The position numbers were made by a program, and so were the translations under genes. A DNA stretch of 64,000 nt from RGIG3701 sp017403345 (GTDB lineage: Bacteria > Planctomycetota > Planctomycetia > Pirellulales > Thermoguttaceae), in NCBI GenBank assembly GCA_017403345.1, contig JAFQOH010000074.1, positions 56,793 through 120,792 of the forward strand, in the 5' to 3' direction. The notes under the pieces were generated by a model. The model saw nothing but the letters and a program-made list of their open reading frames with translations. It was not told where the DNA came from and searched no databases. Shown here piece after piece: positions 56,943-64,000 of the stretch (position 1 is its first letter; each line of letters starts with the position of its first letter).

Positions 56943-57911
56943 TCAGCGTTCCAGCTGTGCTTTCATTTCCGCGTCGATCTCCATGACTTCACCGGAAATG
57001 TTGGCATTGACTTTCGCGAGCGTTTCGCGTATGGCGGCGACAGCGGTGGAGTCGTTCACGTCGCGGACTTCACGGTCATTGAAATTCAAGACGCACCGGT
57101 CGCCGATCAATGCGAGGACGCAGAAATTCTCGCCGTCTTTCACAAATTTCTTTTCTTCCTCGCTGCCGCAGAGTGCCAAGGCGGTCTCTTTGGATACTTT
57201 GGCTCGGAGGACGAAATCGCCAAGTTTCTCGATTCCAGAGTCGATCTTCTTCCATTCCGGCGCAGAAAGTTCGCGGATCTCAAGATCCCGCCACTGGAGC
57301 GTTCCCGCACTGCCTGCGTGGACTTGGAGTCCGATGAATCCGCTTTCATCCAGAACGTCGATCATGTTCGCGCAGGGAACTCCGTTGATCCACGTGCGAA
57401 TGGAGGGACCAAGACACTGGATCTCGACCAGATTCCATTCATCTTTCCGGAATGCCCACGGAGCATCGGCGGAGAACCAGTCGTCCGGACGTTTCAGACC
57501 GCGGAATTTGGAACTGTAGCCCCACGCACGGCGTCCTTCATCGTAGATCTGTCCGACGGCGACCCGGTCGGCGATCTCGCACTGGTAGCCGTAGACGCTT
57601 TCCCGCTCACCGCGCGGACGCGCATGACTGCGGACCTGAACGCCCGAATTGCCCATCACGACGTAGCGGACTTCCAGACGCAGGATGAAGTTGGAGTACT
57701 CTTTTTCCGTGCAGAGGAACGTGTTTCCGGGAGTGCCGGGAGCGCATTTTCCGACGATGACGCCATCTTCGACCGCATACGAAGCGAAACCGCCCTTCAC
57801 GGTCCACCCGGTCAGGTCTTTGCCGTTAAAGAGTGAAGTGAAACCCTCTTCCGCCAGTGCTGCACCAGTGAGCAAAAGCGTGAAGACTGCCGACAAAATG
57901 AATGATCTCAT
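56943..57911 (-). CDS. Secreted DUF1080 (3-keto-disaccharide hydrolase-like) protein
   Basis: The 322-residue product from ATG 57911 has a signal peptide (MRSFILSAVFTLLLTGAALA). The domain reads TSLFNGKDLTGWTVKGGFASYAVEDGVIVGKC, then VMGNSGVQVRSHARP, then DEWNLVEIQCLGPSIRTWINGVPC, then IGLQVHAGSAGTLQWRDLEIREL. This is the complete DUF1080 fold. The last ~90 residues are a small helical domain of unknown role. It is a paralogue of the domain at the end of the protein at 38740-41067. The protein is expected in the periplasm. Confidence 0.9.
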   Translation of the reverse strand: MRSFILSAVFTLLLTGAALAEEGFTSLFNGKDLTGWTVKGGFASYAVEDGVIVGKCAPGTPGNTFLCTEKEYSNFILRLEVRYVVMGNSGVQVRSHARPRGERESVYGYQCEIADRVAVGQIYDEGRRAWGYSSKFRGLKRPDDWFSADAPWAFRKDEWNLVEIQCLGPSIRTWINGVPCANMIDVLDESGFIGLQVHAGSAGTLQWRDLEIRELSAPEWKKIDSGIEKLGDFVLRAKVSKETALALCGSEEEKKFVKDGENFCVLALIGDRCVLNFNDREVRDVNDSTAVAAIRETLAKVNANISGEVMEIDAEMKAQLER

Positions 57912-58348
57912 GATCGATCCTTTCTGAAAAAATGGTGCGCGTTCCGTCTGCAAACCCTCGCTGACGGTACGCATACGGTGAATGAAAATTTTGGCTCTTT
58001 CGGTAGGTAAGTATCCGTTCATGCCGGAATTTCGACGCGGGTACTACGGAAAACGCAAACATACACGAAAAGGTTTTAAAAACGATCCATCCGGGAACTG
58101 CGTACCAGTTTCACCACTGAAGACACTGAAAAATCGCAGAGAAACACAGAAAGGGGAACACAAAAAGCACAAAAAGCACGAAAAGCACAAAAAACGCGGA
58201 TCTCGTGAATGTTTTTTAAAAATTTTTAAGAGCCATTCCGTGCCTTTTCGCGTTTTTTGTGAAATTCGTGTCAGGAAATTTTCATTTTCTTTTCAGTGTG
58301 TTTCAGGGCCTCTCTGTGTTTTCAGTGGTGAAAAAGTTTCCCGTTTGC
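57912..58348. other. Intergenic region with a dispersed repeat copy
   Basis: The 437-base gap holds no convincing gene and mostly consists of the dispersed repeat copy 2. The start of the DUF1080 gene has AAAGGATCG upstream. Confidence 0.6.
58089..58335. repeat. Dispersed intergenic repeat, copy 2, folded back on itself
   Basis: It begins ATCCGGGAACTGCGTA and carries TTTCACCACTGAAGACACTG (58110 onward) and, in reverse, TTCAGTGTGTTTCAG and CAGTGGTGAAA (58292-58331). Inner arms include CACAAAAAGCAC runs against CGCGTTTTTTGTG, so the whole element can form a long imperfect hairpin. The core to 58275 ends GTGAAATTCGTGTCAGG like copy 1. Confidence 0.7.
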
Positions 58349-59026
58349 TCATTTTCCGAACGCCCCGCGTGCGGTGAGCCATGCACGGAGTTCCGCGACG
58401 CTGTGAAGGACGGCGTTGGGGTTCCAGACGGAAATGTCGTCTGTTTCGGCAGTGGAAGCCCATGCGGCACCCAGGATCGGAATGCCGACTTCCCGGCATG
58501 CCGTCACGTCGGAAGGGGCGTCGCCGACGTAGACGGCTTCCTCCGGTGAAAGTCCGAAATGCTCCAGGATCCGCGTCAGTCCCTGCGGTTTGCTCGGTCC
58601 AGATTCGATGCCGGGTTCGATCTGGTCGAAAAGGTCGAAGATTCCGTAAAATTTCAGCGCATCGTCGCACGTGCGCTTTCCCCGGCCGGTCACCAGCCCC
58701 AGGATCATGCCGCTGCGCTTCAGGTCGTCGAGTATTTCGCGGATCCCCGGGAAAAGGGACGGATACTCCGCGAGAAGTTCCCGGCATTTCGCAATGTACG
58801 CTTCCAGAGCCGTTTCGTAAAGCTCCGGCGGAACGAGTTTCCGAAACGCCCCTTCTTCGCTTGGCCCGAACGTCGCAAGGATCTCCGCGTCGGTGACTTT
58901 CCGTCCTAAAAGCGGCTCGGCCGTCCGATGCGCAGCCTCAAGACAGAGCGCCAGCGTGTCGCCGAGCGTGCCGTCAAAATCAAAGATCACTGCTTTCAGC
59001 GGTTTCTGCTGCAGTTTCTTCTGCAT
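58349..59026 (-). CDS. HAD-superfamily hydrolase, phosphoglycolate-phosphatase-like
   Basis: The 225-residue HAD protein has motif I VIFDFDGTLGDTL (nucleophile Asp), motif II LGLVTGRGKRT, Lys in SGPSKPQGL as motif III, and VYVGDAPSDVTACREVG as motif IV. A helical cap (about 20-85) is of the subclass I type seen in Gph and PGMB. It dephosphorylates small phosphates such as 2-phosphoglycolate; the true substrate is not evident. The ATG lies 60 bases downstream of the zinc-ribbon membrane gene's stop. Confidence 0.85.
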   Translation of the reverse strand: MQKKLQQKPLKAVIFDFDGTLGDTLALCLEAAHRTAEPLLGRKVTDAEILATFGPSEEGAFRKLVPPELYETALEAYIAKCRELLAEYPSLFPGIREILDDLKRSGMILGLVTGRGKRTCDDALKFYGIFDLFDQIEPGIESGPSKPQGLTRILEHFGLSPEEAVYVGDAPSDVTACREVGIPILGAAWASTAETDDISVWNPNAVLHSVAELRAWLTARGAFGK

Positions 59027-59086
59027 AAAAAACTCCGTATTTTTGGGGGTGAGGCTGCGTTGGAAAACGGACCGGGAAAACGGTAT

Positions 59087-59989
59087 TTACTTCATACGCG
59101 GATCGATCGGCTTGCCGTCCTTCATGGGGATCGGCGGGGCTGCGGGTTCATCCTTCTTGCCTTTTTTGTTTTTCTTGCTCTTTTTGTCGTTTTTCGATTT
59201 TTTGTCCGAGTCAGCATTTTCAGCGTCGGCGTTCTCGTTTCCGGCCGCGTTCATCGAAGCAGAAGCATCTGCCGAAACAGGAGTCTGCGCAGAAACGGCA
59301 TCCTCCGGAGAGAGCGAAAGCCCCGCCGTCCAGAAGAGCAGGCCCGTCAGCATGGCGTAAAATGCGATGTGGATGAAGCCGTCCGAATATTCCAGGTCGA
59401 AAAGGAACGAAGCGATCAGACCGCCGGCGATCAAAAGCGGAATGGCGGCGAACGGCCACGTCATGTATGAGAACATACTGCCGAACGCATCCGCGAGTGC
59501 CGGAGCGAAAAAAATGTACGCCGTCCAGAACGCAAGATAGACTCCGGAACAGATCACCGTACGCATGATGAGTTCCGAGCGGCTGAGATCTTCGATCGCT
59601 TCCGAATCGCGAAGGAAAAACCACGGCGCGTAGACCAAAGGAGGTGTCACGAGAACGAGTCCGACGAACGCAGCGATGCCGCTTGTACGGAAGATCCCTC
59701 CCAAAAGCCACGCCAAAAGGAAGACCGTCAGCGTACATCCCGCGATGAGGGCGGCGGTTTTGGGCTTGAAAATGTTCTCGCGCCGTTTGAGCGGTTTAAG
59801 GACGAGCTGTCCCGTCGCACTGGTCCCTCCGGAACTGAACGCTTCGCCGCCGTGGACCTTGACTTTCCCCTCAGGCATGGGGATCGTGATGATGGTCTTG
59901 CATTTCGGGCAGGGACCTTTGCGTCCTCCAAATTCATCCCGAACACTGAAACTTTTATGGCAGCCGGGGCACGTAACGATGATGGCCAT
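59087..59989 (-). CDS. Zinc-ribbon membrane protein with acidic-lysine C-terminus
   Basis: The 300-residue product from ATG 59989 begins with an MJ0042-type zinc ribbon, MAIIVTCPGCHKSFSVRDEFGGRKGPCPKCKTIITI. This matches the form found in many planctomycete membrane proteins. Five or more membrane helices follow (such as ALIAGCTLTVFLLAWLLG, GIAAFVGLVLVTPPLVYAPWFFL, and DGFIHIAFYAMLTGLLFWTAG). It ends in a charged KKSKNDKKSKKNKKGKKDE tail. The function is unknown; the pattern is often called a hypothetical zinc-ribbon membrane protein. Confidence 0.75.
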   Translation of the reverse strand: MAIIVTCPGCHKSFSVRDEFGGRKGPCPKCKTIITIPMPEGKVKVHGGEAFSSGGTSATGQLVLKPLKRRENIFKPKTAALIAGCTLTVFLLAWLLGGIFRTSGIAAFVGLVLVTPPLVYAPWFFLRDSEAIEDLSRSELIMRTVICSGVYLAFWTAYIFFAPALADAFGSMFSYMTWPFAAIPLLIAGGLIASFLFDLEYSDGFIHIAFYAMLTGLLFWTAGLSLSPEDAVSAQTPVSADASASMNAAGNENADAENADSDKKSKNDKKSKKNKKGKKDEPAAPPIPMKDGKPIDPRMK

Positions 59990-60479
59990 TGGATGTTCCT
60001 GAAAATAAAAAGGTGAATGCGTTTGAAACCGGGTGAAAAGGAAATTTTCGCGAATGAAAAATTGGAAAAATCTGCAAATTTGGAAATTTCCCCATTTTTT
60101 TGCGAAAAATTGCGCCGGAAAGGCTCCCACCCCGTTGACGCAAAGCGAAAAAAATGCGACACTAATGGGAAAGTTGATTCAAGGCGGCAGCCGATTCCGC
60201 CACAGCGCATGGACCACTTCCTGACAGTATAGCCGGAAATGCGATTTTTTCCCAGTGACCCTGCCGGTAAAAAAGCAAAATTTTCCGAAAAAAATCGAAA
60301 TTTTCTCCGATTTTATCTGTCAAAAGTGCCAGAAATGCGTTTTGTGCGGACGAGGAAACTTTCGCGGAGGGAAATACGAGAGTTTTTGAGTTGGGAAAGC
60401 GTGCCGTCAGACCAGATCCAAAAGCTCGGATCGAAAACCCAAACCCCAAAACAAAACGCATCGAAAAACACAAAAAGAC
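59990..60479. other. Gene-free region between divergent genes
   Basis: About 490 bases without a convincing gene between the zinc-ribbon membrane gene (minus) and the ThpR gene (plus). AT-rich runs are frequent. Only weak promoter-like boxes, such as TTGACG at about 60135-60140, are seen, without a good -10. No repeat of note was found. Confidence 0.5.
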
Positions 60480-61061
60480 ATGGATTTTAAAATTCGCACA
60501 TTCATCGGCGTCGAGATCGGCGATAAATCACGCGCTCAAACCGGAAATTTTGCCCGTAAACTAATGGAACCCGGCGCAGATGTCAAATGGGAGCAGCCGC
60601 ACAAATTTCACGTGACGCTGAAGTTCCTGGATGAGATCCCAAACGAAGAAGTCAACGACATTTGCCTGCGCGTTCAGCGGGCAGTCCGCGATCTTCCGCC
60701 GTTCACGCTCGGACTTTGCGGAGCAGGAGCGTTTCCGTCCATCGAAAAACCCCGAACGGTCTGGGTCGGCGTAAATGAAGGCCGGGACGAGATCACAGAA
60801 CTTGCACGCCGCGTCGATGAAGCGATGCAGGCCGCCGGTTTTCCGCGGGAACTGAAACCGTTTTCTCCGCACGTTACCCTTGGACGCCTAAAACGCGCTA
60901 ACGCCGCACTCGCAGACCTCAGCGCGCTGCTGACGCAATACGAGAAGATCGACCTCGGCAAATCATTCATCCGTCACGTCACGGTCTTCGCCAGTCACAT
61001 GGCACGGTCCGGTTCCTCCTACACGACGCTGGCGACCTGCCCGCTGAACGGTGAACGGTGA
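60480..61061 (+). CDS. thpR: RNA 2',3'-cyclic phosphodiesterase (2H family)
   Basis: The 193-residue protein reads MDFKIRTFIGVEIGDKSRAQ, with the two catalytic HxTx motifs HVTLKFLDEI (about residue 46) and HVTLGRLKRA (about 131). These define the 2H phosphoesterase family; ThpR opens 2',3'-cyclic phosphates. A middle FTLGLCGAGAFPSIEKPRTVWVGV matches the family. Length is standard. The C-terminus ends in short GAACGGT repeats that extend past the stop codon. Confidence 0.9.
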   Translation: MDFKIRTFIGVEIGDKSRAQTGNFARKLMEPGADVKWEQPHKFHVTLKFLDEIPNEEVNDICLRVQRAVRDLPPFTLGLCGAGAFPSIEKPRTVWVGVNEGRDEITELARRVDEAMQAAGFPRELKPFSPHVTLGRLKRANAALADLSALLTQYEKIDLGKSFIRHVTVFASHMARSGSSYTTLATCPLNGER

Positions 61062-61076
61062 ACGGTGAACGGCAAT
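61047..61076. repeat. 7-bp tandem repeat at the thpR stop
   Basis: GAACGGT occurs in tandem about four times around the stop codon of the 2H phosphodiesterase gene (PLNGER then TGA). It resembles the stop-codon repeat after folE and shows slippage at gene ends. Confidence 0.6.
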
Positions 61077-61528
61077 TTTCATTTTCGATCCTGAACCGAA
61101 ACACATGTCCGATTGTGCGGTTCGTGCGGATTATGACAGAATCAATAAATTTTGTCAGATTGTTTCGCGAAAAGACCGATTTTGTCGAATGGAATCATTT
61201 TATTTTCAGATTTCGCGAGAAAATGCCGTCGATCCAGCCTGTGCGAAAGATGCAGGATAGATTTTTGATGGTACAGCAGGGAATTTTGACGGTATGCAGG
61301 GGCTTCCTGTAAGACCGCCCCTTGCGAAAGAGAAAATGTACCGCAGCCGCGCGGTCAGATCCAGTTCCAGGCTTCTGTTGCGAAGACAGACAGATCATCG
61401 CGTCGGCAAAGGTACACAGTAAAGAAACCAAAACAGAAACGAAACAGTGGCTTGCCCGAATTTCCTGGAGTGAAGGATTTTTGGAGACCATAATTCAGAG
61501 GACTGTTGCTTTCTTTGGAGAGTAAACT
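61062..61528. other. Gene-free region upstream of the vWA gene
   Basis: About 467 bases with no convincing gene. A GGAG lies 8 bases before the ATG at 61529. No clear promoter was identified. Short GAACGGT repeats are at the left edge. Confidence 0.5.
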
Positions 61529-64000
61529 ATGACAAAACAGATTTTTTCACTGGTTCTCGGCACCTTGCTGGTGAATGCGTGGGGCCTTGCGAATGCACAA
61601 AATGCACCGCTCGCGGGCCCGGTCAGCGATATAGCGGTGGTTGGAGAAGTCATCGTGCAGGACGTTGCGGTCGGTAACGCTGCAGAACCGAAACTACAGG
61701 TAAACTCCAGCGAGGACGCGGATTATTTCGCACTGTCGATTCCTCCGATTATGGAAAAACAGGCTGCGAGTGTGGATCTCGTCATCCTGTGCGACACTTC
61801 TGCCTCCATGAACGGCAGTTTCCGCGACGATCAGGTCATGGCGGTTTCGACGCTTCTTGAAAGCCTCAGCCCGTCAGACCGCGTAAGCATTTTCGCAGTC
61901 GATACGCAGGCCGTCCGCCTCACGAATGCATTCTCCGCACCCGGTACGGAAGATGTCGCTCAGGCTGTCGCGAAACTTCAGACCTACACACCGCTGGGCG
62001 CTGTGGATCTGGAACGCGTCCTGACCGCCGCCTCCGGAAGTTTTGACACGACGGCAGATTCCGAACGCGTCATCGTCTTCATCGGACAGGGACGCAGCCG
62101 TGCGAAACTCATGTCGCTGGAATCCTTTACCAGAATGGCTGACCAGTTCGCGAAAGACCACATCTCGGTCCACTCCGTAGCTGTTGGTCCGGATGTCGAT
62201 ATGGTCGTCCTGAAGACACTCGCTGCGAAAACCGGCGGAAATGTCGTCACGACCGGCGACAGCAGCTTCGCAGAACTTCCCGCCATGATCCGTCGGAAAG
62301 TCGGTTGGGTCACGGGCGATCCCGAACATAATTTCGACTCCCTTTACCCCAAAACCGTTCCTCCGATGCGTTCGGACCGCGAATCCATCATGATCGGAAA
62401 AGCGAAGAAAGGGATGGCGTCGGCTTCCATTAAATTCACCATCAGCGACGGAACGGAAGTGGATGTCGAATTCGCTCCGGAAACGATCCCCGGAACGACC
62501 ATCGCAGACATGGTCCAGGATGTCGAAAAGTCCAATCGCTGGCTCCCGCTGGAAAAATGGTCCGACGTTGAAAACGTCATGTTCAACGTGAATCAGAACG
62601 TGGATTTCATGCTTGCCGCTGCGAGCGAACTGCTCAGGACGCTCGAAGAAAGCGACATGACCAACATGACGGACGAACAGCGTAAAGCATTTGAAGAAAA
62701 TATGAAAAATGCAGTCCAGATGGTCGAAAAGGCGAAAGTCCTTGCCCCGAACCATCCGAACGTGCAGTACATCGCCGGTCTCTGCGAACAGGTCGCGGAA
62801 AAACTGGAAGGCGGAGAGATCACCTACCAGGATGCAGGACCGACTCTCGCAGACGAAGGCCGTGCGGAAGACGTGAACACGCAGCGTCAGCGCATCATGG
62901 TCCAGGAAGCGATCTCCAACGCCCGGCAGATGATGTCCGACAATCCGGACTCCGCCATCGAGATCCTTATGGTCCAGCTCGCAACGATCGAATCCGTCGG
63001 TCTCCCGGCAGAAGTGCAGGATACGCTGACCAAGCAGATCCAGTCTTCGATCCGCGAAGCCAAAGCCCGCAAAGAAGAACAGAGCATCAAAAAGGCTGAA
63101 GACCGCGCCCGTCTGACGGAAATGCGTGAACGCCAGATCGCTCTGGATAATGCAAAGACCGACGAAGAAAACATGAAGAAAATGATGCGCCGTTTCGACG
63201 CGCTCATGGATGAAGGCAAGTATCGTCAGGCCGAAGAATCCGCAGCTGCCGCAGTCCTCGAAAAGGATCCGGAAAACATCGCAGCGATCGCCGGTACGAT
63301 GTCGGCTCGCCATCGCGGATACGTGGAACGCAATCGACAGATCGCCGTTCTCCGTCAGAAAGGTTTCGTTGATGCTCTGCATCAGGCTGAGATCGGCAAC
63401 ATTCCGTTCCCGGATGACCCGCCGATCGTCTACCCCGATTCCGAAGTCTGGAAGCGCCTGACCGAACGCCGTGTCGCGAAGTACTCCTCCATGGACCTTG
63501 CTCAGCGCAGCCCAGTCGAAAAACAGCTGATGGAAGCGGTGAAAGAATCTACACAGATCAGCGAAATCGAAACGCCGCTGCCGGAAGTCATCGAAAAACT
63601 CAAGCAGCAGCACAATATCGAGATCCAGCTCGACGTGGCCGCCCTTGAAGAAGAAGGTCTTGACCCGGAACTCCCGATCACGCTGGATGTGCATGGCATC
63701 TCCCTCGGCGCAGCACTGCGTCTGATGCTCTCGAGCAACGGCATGATGTTCGTCGTGGAAGACGAAGTCCTCAAGATCACCACCCAGTCCCGTGCGGAAG
63801 AAAGTCAGTCTACCCGCGTCTATCCGGTCGCCGACCTTGTCATCCCGATCCAGAACCTGCCTCCGATGAACGGCGGTATGGGCGGCGGAATGCTCGGAAA
63901 TAACTCGAGCATGGGCAGCGGCTTTGGCGGCATGACCGGCGGCGGCATGGGCATGGGCGGCATGGGTATGGGCGGCATGGGCGGCATGGGAGGCATGGGC
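61529..64000 (+). CDS. Secreted von Willebrand A-domain protein with Gly-Met-rich end, partial at right edge
   Basis: The frame is open to the right edge (824 codons so far). It starts MTKQIFSLVLGTLLVNAWGLANAQ, a signal peptide. A vWA domain follows with a MIDAS motif DLVILCDTSASMNG (DxSxS) and RVIVFIGQGRSRAKL. A long helical region (about 330-600) has MVQEAISNARQMMSDNPDSAIEIL and KARKEEQSIKKAEDRARLTE. An STN-like secretin-type region EIQLDVAALEEEGLDPELPITLDVHGISLGAAL follows. The last visible part is GGMGMGGMGMGG. This type is a common planctomycete envelope protein. The Gly-Met end is typical of surface-layer or holdfast proteins. Confidence 0.85.
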   Translation, partial: MTKQIFSLVLGTLLVNAWGLANAQNAPLAGPVSDIAVVGEVIVQDVAVGNAAEPKLQVNSSEDADYFALSIPPIMEKQAASVDLVILCDTSASMNGSFRDDQVMAVSTLLESLSPSDRVSIFAVDTQAVRLTNAFSAPGTEDVAQAVAKLQTYTPLGAVDLERVLTAASGSFDTTADSERVIVFIGQGRSRAKLMSLESFTRMADQFAKDHISVHSVAVGPDVDMVVLKTLAAKTGGNVVTTGDSSFAELPAMIRRKVGWVTGDPEHNFDSLYPKTVPPMRSDRESIMIGKAKKGMASASIKFTISDGTEVDVEFAPETIPGTTIADMVQDVEKSNRWLPLEKWSDVENVMFNVNQNVDFMLAAASELLRTLEESDMTNMTDEQRKAFEENMKNAVQMVEKAKVLAPNHPNVQYIAGLCEQVAEKLEGGEITYQDAGPTLADEGRAEDVNTQRQRIMVQEAISNARQMMSDNPDSAIEILMVQLATIESVGLPAEVQDTLTKQIQSSIREAKARKEEQSIKKAEDRARLTEMRERQIALDNAKTDEENMKKMMRRFDALMDEGKYRQAEESAAAAVLEKDPENIAAIAGTMSARHRGYVERNRQIAVLRQKGFVDALHQAEIGNIPFPDDPPIVYPDSEVWKRLTERRVAKYSSMDLAQRSPVEKQLMEAVKESTQISEIETPLPEVIEKLKQQHNIEIQLDVAALEEEGLDPELPITLDVHGISLGAALRLMLSSNGMMFVVEDEVLKITTQSRAEESQSTRVYPVADLVIPIQNLPPMNGGMGGGMLGNNSSMGSGFGGMTGGGMGMGGMGMGGMGGMGGMG

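Noticed and set aside
61874..63694. 606-codon minus-strand frame
   Set aside because: It is antisense to the vWA gene, which has a signal peptide, MIDAS motif and Gly-Met end. The antisense product is His/Phe-rich without known domains.

Overview
The window has two parts. Positions 1 to about 33 kb hold most of a temperate tailed phage (prophage), written almost entirely on the minus strand, with its tyrosine integrase on the plus strand at 31435-32595. Its tail end runs off the left edge. From about 34.7 kb to the right edge is bacterial chromosome with genes on both strands. The host content points to a Planctomycetes-type bacterium, plausibly a gut Pirellulales-like lineage. It includes two secreted DUF1080 (3-keto-disaccharide hydrolase) proteins, one fused to HEAT-like repeats; a membrane Ser/Thr kinase fused to BspA-type leucine-rich repeats and a formylglycine-enzyme-like domain; a second such domain protein; a giant FAD/Fe-S/CCG-domain oxidoreductase; and a secreted von Willebrand A protein with a Gly-Met-rich tail. 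This taxonomic call is inference from gene content only.

The phage is read right to left. A control region (about 29.3-31.4 kb) holds hicAB, a putative double ribbon-helix-helix regulator, near-consensus promoters and repeated sites beside the integrase. The early region (29.2-19.3 kb) holds small orphan genes, an SbcC-like ATPase that is frameshifted, a YqaJ nuclease, RecT, a replication initiator, a DnaC-like loader, a DpnD/PcfM protein, a sigma-like factor, zinc-ribbon and ASCH-like proteins. Next is a tightly overlapped cassette (19.3-14.8 kb) of two methyltransferases, an IbrA-like PAPS-reductase-family protein, an IbrB-like ParB protein and two further ParB-like proteins ending in zinc knuckles. 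Then come the terminase subunits and portal, a GC-rich insert (about 7.6-11.7 kb) with a signal-peptide protein, papain-like protease, holin-like protein and family 25 glycosyltransferase, and finally the head genes (MuF, Mu-I-like protease, decoration protein, lambda-E-type capsid) and the start of the tail genes.

At the junction (33.2-34.8 kb) lies an orphan MuF-type polymorphic toxin, missing most of its head domain, with a stop/start-coupled small zinc-ribbon gene that is probably its immunity protein. Two tandem terminators follow.

The host part holds: kinase/LRR/FGE protein, HEAT-DUF1080 protein, a decayed secreted membrane-protein gene, UvrD/PcrA helicase, secreted ADP-ribosylglycohydrolase-like protein, FGE-like protein, a receiver-like protein, thioredoxin plus GTP cyclohydrolase I, the FAD/Fe-S protein, a large secreted glycosidase-like protein, DUF1080 protein, HAD phosphatase, a zinc-ribbon membrane protein, ThpR and the vWA protein. 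Two intergenic regions carry copies of one dispersed repeat family. No rRNA, tRNA or CRISPR array was found.
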